Source: Bacteroidetes bacterium QS_8_64_10
GTDB lineage: Bacteria > Bacteroidota > Rhodothermia > Rhodothermales > Salinibacteraceae
Length of the DNA: 6,216 nucleotides
Assembly: GCA_003022505.1 (NCBI GenBank)
Contig: PXTQ01000130.1
Span: 1 to 6,216, forward strand
Reading direction: 5' to 3'
This document shows positions 1 to 6,216 of this stretch, in pieces. Positions within the stretch are counted from its first letter, which is position 1. Each line of letters opens with the position of its first letter. The position numbers and the translations under genes are program-made. The notes beneath the pieces were generated by a model. It was not told the DNA's origin. It saw only the letters and a program-made list of their open reading frames with translations, and did not search any database.

Positions 1-2487
1 GTCGTCTGCGGCTTCGTCGTCGCCGGCTTCCATCGGGTCGAGCTGATGACTCTCCAGGTACGACAGCACCTCGCGCGCTCGCCCGATCACCGGCTCCGGC
101 AGGCCCGCCATGCGCGCCACCTCGATGCCGTATGAATGATCCGCGCCGCCGGGGATCAGCTTGCGCAGGAAGATGATCTCGCCCTCGTGCTTCTGCACCT
201 GAATGCGGTAATTCTTGATCCGCTCGAAGCGATCCGAGAGCGCGTTCAGCTCGTGGTAGTGCGTGGCGAACAGCGTGCGCGCCATGAGCCGTGAATGCTC
301 GTGCAAGAACTCGACGAGCGCCCACGCAATCGAAAGGCCATCAAATGTAGACGTGCCGCGCCCAACTTCGTCCAGAAGAATGAGCGAATCCGGCGTGGCG
401 TTGTTCAGGATGTTGGCGGTCTCGTTCATCTCCACGAGGAACGTGCTCTCGCCCGCCGCCAAATTGTCAGAGGCCCCGACGCGCGTAAAGATGCGGTCCA
501 CCACGCCGACGCGGGCGCTCCCTGCCGGGACGAACGCGCCGATCTGGGCGAGCAGCACGATGAGGCCGGTCTGCCGCAAGACGACGCTCTTGCCGGCCAT
601 GTTCGGCCCGGTGATGATGAGCACCTGCTCGCTTTCGGGGTCGAGCGTCACGTCGTTCGGGATGAAGGAATCGCCCGCCGCGAGGCTCTGCTCCACGACC
701 GGATGCCGCCCGTCCTCGATGGCGAGTTCGCGGCCCTCGTGCACGTCGGGGCGGGTGTAGTCGCGGCGGTCAGCGACCTCCGCCAGCGCCGCAAACACGT
801 CGAGCATGGCGGCGAGGTGCGCATTTTCCTGCAACTCGCCCGTCTCCTCGGCGAGCGCCATTCGAAGCTCTTGAAACAGCTCGTACTCCAGGCTCTCCAT
901 CCTCTCCTCGGCGTTCAGGATCTTCTCCTCGACTTCTTTCAGTTCGGGCGTGATGTAGCGCTCCGAGTTCTTGAGCGTCTGCTTGCGGATGTACTCGTCA
1001 GGCACCTTGTCTTTGTGCGTGTTCGTCACCTCCAGGTAGTAGCCGAACACCTTGTTGAAGCCGACCTTGAGGCTCGGAATGCCGGTGCGTTCGGCTTCTT
1101 CCTGCTCGGTTTCGGTGATCCACTCTTTGCCGTCCTGCGCGATCTCGCGGAGTTCGTCGAGGTCGTCGGAGTAGCCGTTGCGGATGAGGCCGCCGTCGCC
1201 GATGTTGGCGGGCGGCTCGTCGACGAGCGCCTCCTCAATGCGCTGGACGACGCGGTCGCACGACGAGAGGCGCTCGTTGAGCATCTGCAGCTTGTCGCTC
1301 TCGTTGCCCGAAAGCAGTTCTTTGAGCGCGGGGATCTGCTTCAGCGTGTTTTTGATCGCCACCAGGTCGCGGGGCGTGGCGCGCTCCGTAGCGACTTTGG
1401 CGGCCAGGCGTTCCAGGTCGCCCATGCCGCCGAGCACCTCGCGGAGGTCCTCGCGCAGGTCGCGGTCCGCGTGGAGGGCCTCCACGGCGTCAAGGCGCGC
1501 GCGAATGCGGTTGACCTTGCGGAGCGGGCGCACGAGCCAGTTGCGCAAGAGCCGCCCGCCCATCGCCGTCGCGGTTTCGTCTAAAATCTCGACGAGCGAG
1601 CCGTCCTGCCCGCGCCCGCGAATCGTCGTCACGAGTTCGAGGTTGCGCTTCGTCTGCGGATCTAGGGTCATGTAGGTGCTGCGCTCGTGGCGCTGGAGCC
1701 GCTGGATGTGCGGCAGGGTGCTCTTTTGCGTCTCGCCCGCGTAGTGCAGCGCCGCCCCCGCCGCCACCAGCCCGATTTCCATGTCGTCCACGCCAAAGCC
1801 TTTCATCGAGTGCGTCTCGAAGTGGCGCGTCAGCGTCTCGTAGGCGAAGTCGTAGGTAAAGGCCCAGTCCTCCTGCGTGGTCGTCGTGAAGTCGTGCTCG
1901 CCGGGCAGCTGCTGGAGTTTTTGCTGATTCGCCTTGTCGATGATGACCTCGGAGGGTGAGACGGTCTGCAGCAGTTCCGGGAGCGCCTGCCGTTCGGCCT
2001 CGGCGACGGCGAACTCGCCGGTGGAGACGTCGATGTAGGCGAGGCCGACGGTGTCTTTGTCGTGTCCGCTGCCCCAGTGCACGGCGGCCACGTAGTTGGC
2101 CTGCTTGGGGCTGAGCAGCTGCTCGTGCATCGACGCGCCGGGCGTGACGATCTCCACCACGTCGCGCTCCACCACCTTGCCGCTCGCTTCGTCGGCGTCT
2201 TCGACCTGCTCGCAGATCGCCATGCGCAGGCCGCTCTCTACGAGCTTCGGCAGGTGCTTTTCGAGCGCGTGATGCGGGAAGCCCGCCATCGGCACCTCCT
2301 CGGCCTGGCCGTTGTTGCGCGTCGTAAGCGTGATGCCCAGGAGGTCACTGATCGTCTCGGCGTCGTCATCGAAGGCCTCGTAGAAGTCGCCCATCCGGTA
2401 CAGCAGAATCGCCTGCGGATGGCGCTCCTTGAGTGCGTAGTATTGCCGCATCAGCGGCGTGCGGCCTTTGGTCTGGGCGTTTGCCAT
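1..2487 (-). CDS. mutS: DNA mismatch repair protein MutS (3' end cut by window edge)
   Basis: MutS recognises mispaired or looped-out bases and, with ATP, recruits MutL to start methyl-independent or methyl-directed repair in the cytoplasm. Reading the minus strand from the ATG at 2485-2487 gives 829 uninterrupted codons. The N-terminal mismatch-recognition domain carries the Phe-X-Glu wedge (MGDFYEAF; Phe35, Glu37). Connector and lever/core domains follow. The clamp region contains FNKVFGYYLEV near residues 478-487. The ATPase domain has Walker A GPNMAGKS (627-634), the ASDNLAAGESTF signature, Walker B DEVGRG (706-711) and the THYHEL segment (His743). The C-terminal helix-turn-helix dimerisation region begins at DHSYGIEVARMAG (from residue 783). 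The visible end is acidic (LDPMEAGDDEAADD), and the stop lies beyond base 1. E. coli MutS has 853 residues, so the gene is nearly complete. All key motifs are intact, and it is divergent from ald. There is no clear Shine-Dalgarno, but the start matches the usual MutS N-terminus (TPLMRQYYALK). Confidence 0.98.
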   Translation of the reverse strand, partial: MANAQTKGRTPLMRQYYALKERHPQAILLYRMGDFYEAFDDDAETISDLLGITLTTRNNGQAEEVPMAGFPHHALEKHLPKLVESGLRMAICEQVEDADEASGKVVERDVVEIVTPGASMHEQLLSPKQANYVAAVHWGSGHDKDTVGLAYIDVSTGEFAVAEAERQALPELLQTVSPSEVIIDKANQQKLQQLPGEHDFTTTTQEDWAFTYDFAYETLTRHFETHSMKGFGVDDMEIGLVAAGAALHYAGETQKSTLPHIQRLQRHERSTYMTLDPQTKRNLELVTTIRGRGQDGSLVEILDETATAMGGRLLRNWLVRPLRKVNRIRARLDAVEALHADRDLREDLREVLGGMGDLERLAAKVATERATPRDLVAIKNTLKQIPALKELLSGNESDKLQMLNERLSSCDRVVQRIEEALVDEPPANIGDGGLIRNGYSDDLDELREIAQDGKEWITETEQEEAERTGIPSLKVGFNKVFGYYLEVTNTHKDKVPDEYIRKQTLKNSERYITPELKEVEEKILNAEERMESLEYELFQELRMALAEETGELQENAHLAAMLDVFAALAEVADRRDYTRPDVHEGRELAIEDGRHPVVEQSLAAGDSFIPNDVTLDPESEQVLIITGPNMAGKSVVLRQTGLIVLLAQIGAFVPAGSARVGVVDRIFTRVGASDNLAAGESTFLVEMNETANILNNATPDSLILLDEVGRGTSTFDGLSIAWALVEFLHEHSRLMARTLFATHYHELNALSDRFERIKNYRIQVQKHEGEIIFLRKLIPGGADHSYGIEVARMAGLPEPVIGRAREVLSYLESHQLDPMEAGDDEAADD

Positions 2488-2506
2488 GGTGCTGACTTCG
2501 TTTTAC

Positions 2507-2533
2507 CGCAGAGGACGCGAAGGACGCAAAGAA
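2507..2533. repeat. 9-bp imperfect triple repeat in mutS leader
   Basis: Three consecutive nonamers stand in a row: CGCAGAGGA (2507-2515), CGCGAAGGA (2516-2524) and CGCAAAGAA (2525-2533). Read in the direction of mutS, the stretch is CTTTGCGTCC-TTCGCGTCC-TCTGCGG followed by TAAAA, ending about 20 nt before the mutS ATG. It resembles, from memory, dispersed intergenic elements of the CTTTGCGTCCTTTGCG type found in many unrelated bacterial genomes, which often give spurious translations such as FLCVLRVLCG. If the promoter proposed at 2548-2578 is real, this repeat lies within the mutS 5' untranslated leader. No function can be assigned. Confidence 0.6.
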
Positions 2534-2547
2534 ATTGCACGCATTCA

Positions 2548-2578
2548 AAAAGATAGCGAGCACTGCGGGGAATGGCAA
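2548..2578 (-). promoter_or_regulatory. Candidate mutS promoter, Bacteroidota-type
   Basis: On the minus strand a TTG (bases 2576-2578) is followed after exactly 20 nt by TATCTTTT (bases 2548-2555), then TG. The Bacteroidota housekeeping-sigma consensus is TTG-N19-21-TAnnTTTG, so the -33 element and spacing match and the -7 element matches at all but its last defined base. Transcription would begin near base 2541, giving a leader of roughly 55 nt before the mutS ATG. This is a single-site pattern match and no transcript data support it. Confidence 0.45.
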
Positions 2579-3159
2579 CGCGCTGTCGGGGCGTGTTGTT
2601 GAAGACGCTCCTGACGGACCCTTTAGGAAAATCTAAATTACTGAAGCGAGCATGGGTTAGCGTCAGAGAAAGGTGAAAAAGGAACGGGGAAGGTGAGCGC
2701 TCGTCGCCCCTTTTACTACGTGAGTCGCTTCGCTCGTCTCTCCTTCTTTTCTCCAGGCGGTGCTTTGCCGGCCGGATACATCCTGGGAGCTTCGCTTCAT
2801 CGATTTTAGCACTCCGCTCACGGATCAGTAAAGGCAGCCAAGCAAACAAGTAAGGCCTTTCGCAGTATCCATCGAGGCCAACGGTCACGATGAGCTGGCC
2901 GAGCGCCTCCGTCCCGCCGATCCGCAGGTCGCCGAACGGTAGCTTCGCCCGCCTGACGTTGGCTGGTCCGTTTCGTAGCTTCACCGGGTAGGACAACCTT
3001 AACCCAAGTTGTGTGGTAAAGAAGCCGGTGGACGGCGGACCGCCGCTGGCCGCCGTTCTCTGGTTGTGAGGATCGTTTCGGGAATGAGACGCGGTCCGCC
3101 GTCCGCGGTCTGCGCTCATCAAGCAGTGGCTTTCGGTAAGGCACAACTTGCGTAACCTC
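2579..3159. other. Intergenic region between divergent mutS and ald, no convincing gene
   Basis: This stretch has lower GC and more homopolymer runs than the flanking genes. Open frames crossing it on the minus strand (about 2451-3227 and 2818-3570) run into mutS or lie antisense to ald. They have no recognisable domain, so I treat them as chance. The piece at about 2870-3000 is GC-rich at codon third positions when read on the minus strand (PANVRRAKLPFGDLRIGG followed by TEALGQLIVTV). It could be a remnant of a lost gene, but I recognise no family. The right part holds the inverted repeat at 3030-3104. No good promoter for ald, tRNA or riboswitch was seen. Confidence 0.5.
3030..3104. repeat. 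14-bp perfect inverted repeat (47-nt spacer) made of the GC-rich dispersed repeat
   Basis: The left arm GGACGGCGGACCGC (3030-3043) is the exact reverse complement of the right arm GCGGTCCGCCGTCC (3091-3104), with 47 nt between. The right arm continues as GCGGTCTGC to base 3113. Both arms belong to the dispersed element also found at 4302-4320 and 4871-4899; thirteen bases of the right arm (3091-3103) are identical to 4887-4899. It lies 45-130 bp upstream of the ald start, so a transcript from further upstream would carry a strong stem-loop in the ald leader. It is not followed by a T-run and so is not a standard intrinsic terminator. Confidence 0.65.
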
Positions 3160-4296
3160 ATGGAAATACCGGCACTGCAGGGCCTGGAGATCGAGCGCGG
3201 CCTGATGACGAAAGCGCTCACGCCCAACGGGGCTGGCGTGCTCGCGGCCAGCGGGCACGAGGTGTTCGTCGAGACGGGCGCGGGCCGGCAGGCGCACTTC
3301 GACGACGACGCCTACGCCGAGGCAGGCGCAGAACTCGTGCCGGAGCCTGGCGACCTCTACGACAAGAGCAACCTGATCGTGAAGGTGGGACCGCCGATGG
3401 GCGGCGAGGTGGATCTGCTTCAGAGGGAGCAAACGCTGATCTCGGCGCTGCATCTGGGCGACACGTCGCCTCAATTCTTGCAGCGCCTCATGGAACTGCG
3501 CGTCACCGGCATCGGGTTCGAGTTCATCCGCGAGTCCGACGGTTCCTTTCCCATCGTGCGCATGATGCACGAGATTATGGGATCCATGAGCGTGCAGATC
3601 GCGGCGCGCTACCTGGAGAGCGACGGGGGCGGCAAGGGCGTGATGCTCGGTGGGATCAGCGGCGTGCCGCCCGCCACCGTCGTCATCTTGGGCGCGGACG
3701 TGGTGGGCGAGTGGGCCGCCCGCACGGCGCTCGGCTTCGGGGCGCAGGTCGTCGTTTTAGACACCGATCTCGGCGCGCTCCGCTCCCTGGAGCACTACCT
3801 GAACCGCAGCATCACCACGGCGGTGGCGTCGGAGCAATACCTGCGCCGCGCCATGCGCTCCTCCGACGTGGTGATCGGCGCGATGATGGGTAACGAAGAG
3901 CGCGCCCCGATGCTCGTCACTGAAGAGATGGTAGCCTCCATGCGGCCCGGCTCCGTCGTCGTCGATGCGGTAATCGACCAGGGCGGCTGCATCGAGACGA
4001 GCCGCCCCACCACGCATTCCGAGCCGGTCTATCGCCGCCACGGCGTGGTGCACTACTGCGTGCCGAACATGCCCTCTAACGTGGCGCGCACGGCCACCCG
4101 CGCACTGACAAACGTGCTTGTGCCATACCTCGTCAAAATCGGCGAGGCGGCGACCATCGACGAGGCGCTCTGGAGCCATACCGGGCTGCGCAGCGGCACG
4201 TACGTGTACCGCCGCCACCTCACCAAGAAGAGCCTCGCCACGATGTTCGGGATGCCGCACCGCGACATCGAGTTGCTTATCGCCAGTGGGATCTGA
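3160..4296 (+). CDS. ald: Alanine dehydrogenase, apparently missing part of the N-terminal substrate-binding segment
   Basis: Alanine dehydrogenase catalyses the reversible NAD-dependent oxidative deamination of L-alanine to pyruvate and ammonia in the cytosol. The 378-residue product aligns by eye over almost its whole length with the family. Seen are GHEVFVETGAG (32-42), Lys75 in LIVKVGPP and His98 in ISALHLGD (matching catalytic Lys75 and His96 of the M. tuberculosis enzyme), MLGGISGVPP, a Rossmann fold at VVILGADVVGEWAAR, and Asp273 in DAVIDQGGC (equivalent to Asp270). HYCVPNMPSNVARTAT lies near the C-terminus. Two oddities stand out. The leader MEIPALQGLEIERGLMT runs straight into KALTPNGAGVL, so the usual IGxPKE...ENRVALTP stretch with the pyruvate-binding Arg is absent. 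The dinucleotide motif reads GADVVG, not GAGxxG. A TTG at 3148 would add four residues; the ATG at 3160 is preferred because MEIP begins Bacteroidota-type leaders. Family assignment is firm, activity uncertain. Confidence 0.9.
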   Translation: MEIPALQGLEIERGLMTKALTPNGAGVLAASGHEVFVETGAGRQAHFDDDAYAEAGAELVPEPGDLYDKSNLIVKVGPPMGGEVDLLQREQTLISALHLGDTSPQFLQRLMELRVTGIGFEFIRESDGSFPIVRMMHEIMGSMSVQIAARYLESDGGGKGVMLGGISGVPPATVVILGADVVGEWAARTALGFGAQVVVLDTDLGALRSLEHYLNRSITTAVASEQYLRRAMRSSDVVIGAMMGNEERAPMLVTEEMVASMRPGSVVVDAVIDQGGCIETSRPTTHSEPVYRRHGVVHYCVPNMPSNVARTATRALTNVLVPYLVKIGEAATIDEALWSHTGLRSGTYVYRRHLTKKSLATMFGMPHRDIELLIASGI

Positions 4297-4301
4297 CAGA
4301 T

Positions 4302-4320
4302 GGCGGACCGCAGACGGCGG
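4302..4320 (+). repeat. GC-rich dispersed repeat directly after ald stop
   Basis: GGCGGACCGCAGACGGCGG starts five bases after the ald TGA. Its reverse complement shares CCGCCGTCTG with 4871-4880 and, allowing one mismatch, the 13-mer GCGGTCCGCCGTC with 3091-3103 and 4887-4899. A short stem (CCGC 4308-4311 with GCGG 4317-4320) is followed at some distance by a T-run (near 4333-4338). It might therefore contribute to ald termination, but the stem is weak. Confidence 0.55.
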
Positions 4321-4421
4321 CGGTTGGGGATGCTTTTTCGAGCTAATTGCTTTTTTGGGAAACGATGAACATGTTAGGAGTAGGATCCATCCGTATTTTC
4401 GCTCAAAACCGACTTTGACTT

Positions 4422-4760
4422 ATGCAAGGCTCTTTTATCGTATACCTGATCGGATATATTCTCATGATTGCCGGCGTAGCCTACGGCATGATCCAAGCGG
4501 ACGTGCCTCAGACGTGGGTTACGGTGGTCGTGCTCGTGCTGGCGGGGGCGGGGCTGATTTACGCCTTCTCCCGCTCGCAGCGCGACAAGGCGATGGACCC
4601 CGAAAAGAACGCGCAGGCCGACCGGATGCGACAGCAGGGCGGGGGCGCTGCCGGTGGCGGCCAGGCGCAGGGCGGCGGTGCGCAGCAAGGCGGTCAGGAG
4701 CAGCCCGGCGGCGGGCAGGCGCAAGGGGGTGGCCAACAGCAGCCCGGCGGCCAGACGTAG
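4422..4760 (+). CDS. Small two-helix membrane protein with Gly/Gln-rich repetitive tail, function unknown
   Basis: This 112-residue protein belongs to no family I recognise. Two hydrophobic segments stand out: residues about 5-24 (FIVYLIGYILMIAGVAYGMI) and about 33-49 (VTVVVLVLAGAGLIYAF), joined by a short loop, QADVPQTW. The positive cluster SRSQRDK directly after the second helix suggests that both ends face the cytoplasm. A hydrophilic segment (50-72) leads into a low-complexity tail. The tail contains a near-repeat: GGGQAQGGGAQQGGQEQP (78-95) and then GGGQAQGGGQQQPGGQT (96-112). The coding status is supported by the ATG start, hydrophobic periodicity and a hairpin just after the stop. It lies 125 bp after ald in the same direction but is separated from it by a repeat, so co-transcription is uncertain. 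A TATTTTCG at 4394-4401 could be a -7 element, but no good -33 partner is seen. Plausible roles (membrane scaffold, envelope-stress protein) would be guesses. Confidence 0.75.
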   Translation: MQGSFIVYLIGYILMIAGVAYGMIQADVPQTWVTVVVLVLAGAGLIYAFSRSQRDKAMDPEKNAQADRMRQQGGGAAGGGQAQGGGAQQGGQEQPGGGQAQGGGQQQPGGQT

Positions 4761-4769
4761 CGTAGGAAT

Positions 4770-4791
4770 GCGCGGATTCGTGAGTCCGCGC
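4770..4791 (+). terminator. Hairpin after the small membrane gene, possible terminator
   Basis: GCGCGGATT (4770-4778) pairs with AGTCCGCGC (4783-4791) around a CGTG loop, a nine-pair stem with one G-T wobble. It begins nine bases after the TAG at 4758-4760 and is followed by CTATTCTGCT, which is only moderately T-rich. It lies between two convergent genes. On the minus strand the bases following the stem are ATTCCTACGC, so termination of metG there is less likely. Confidence 0.45.
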
Positions 4792-4870
4792 TATTCTGCT
4801 AATACCGCTTACGACAGATCGTCGTGCATCTTGCTCGTCGTATCGGATAGCCGGCACGCAGCCCGCGAAG

Positions 4871-4899
4871 CCGCCGTCTGCCGTCCGCGGTCCGCCGTC
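4871..4899 (-). repeat. GC-rich dispersed repeat directly after metG stop
   Basis: On the minus strand GACGGCGGACCGCGGACGG followed by CAGACGGCGG begins one base past the metG TGA. Bases 4887-4899 (GCGGTCCGCCGTC on the plus strand) are identical to 3091-3103 and complementary to 3031-3043. CCGCCGTCTG (4871-4880) is shared with the reverse complement of the copy after ald. Relative to its upstream gene it has the same orientation as the ald copy. It contains no T-run, so it is not a classical terminator. Confidence 0.6.
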
Positions 4900-4900
4900 G

Positions 4901-6216
<1,316 letters not shown>

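Noticed and set aside
295..1584. Long plus-strand open frame of 429 codons
   Set aside because: It is antisense to mutS, which has intact family motifs throughout; the translation (rich in V, R, H and L) has no domain and is a GC-rich shadow.
2451..3570. Minus-strand open frames of about 250 codons spanning the mutS-ald gap
   Set aside because: They overlap the start of mutS or run antisense to ald, contain the FLCVLRVLCG string typical of translated dispersed repeats, and show no recognisable domain.
3757..4260. Minus-strand frame inside ald
   Set aside because: Antisense shadow of the ald coding region, His/Arg/Ala-rich, with no domain.
4308..4338. Intrinsic terminator after ald
   Set aside because: The only stem is four base pairs and is separated from the T-run by about a dozen bases, so it is too weak to list as a terminator.
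4118..4765. Plus-strand 215-codon frame covering the ald end and the small membrane gene
   Set aside because: It is out of frame with both; its translation is Arg/Ala/Ser-rich without hydrophobic pattern, whereas the 4422 frame gives clean membrane helices.

Overview
The window looks like an ordinary piece of chromosome from a GC-rich bacterium, most probably in the Bacteroidota/Rhodothermota group (Salinibacter/Rhodothermus-like relatives). Three things point that way. The methionyl-tRNA synthetase has the KLSTSR-GWAVW form of the KMSKS loop, close to the KISTSRNWAVW form usual in Bacteroidota. The alanine dehydrogenase is of the Bacteroidota type with an N-terminal leader. A promoter-like TTG-N20-TAnnTTTG pair lies upstream of mutS, where no Shine-Dalgarno sequence is evident. 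The taxon is an inference, not a measured placement.

Layout, left to right: (1) 1-2487, minus strand: mutS, DNA mismatch-repair ATPase, 829 codons visible, stop outside the left edge. (2) 2488-3159: a non-coding gap of about 670 bp between the divergent mutS and ald genes. It holds a candidate mutS promoter, a 9-bp imperfect triple repeat in the mutS leader, a stretch that may be decayed coding sequence, and a 14-bp perfect inverted repeat. (3) 3160-4296, plus strand: an alanine dehydrogenase that seems to lack the conserved N-terminal IGxPKE...RVA segment and has Asp for the second Gly of the Rossmann motif. (4) 4422-4760, plus strand: a small two-helix membrane protein with a Gly/Gln-rich repetitive tail, followed by a hairpin. 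(5) 4901-6216, minus strand: the C-terminal two thirds of metG, including the C-terminal tRNA-binding domain. It converges on the small membrane gene.

The genes are independent housekeeping functions (DNA repair, amino-acid metabolism, translation) and do not form an evident pathway or a single operon. I see no mobile element, CRISPR array, tRNA, rRNA or defence system. The points most worth a second look are the probably altered alanine dehydrogenase and a GC-rich dispersed repeat with the core GCGG(A/T)CCGC. That repeat occurs at three intergenic loci, two of them directly after stop codons in the same orientation relative to the gene.
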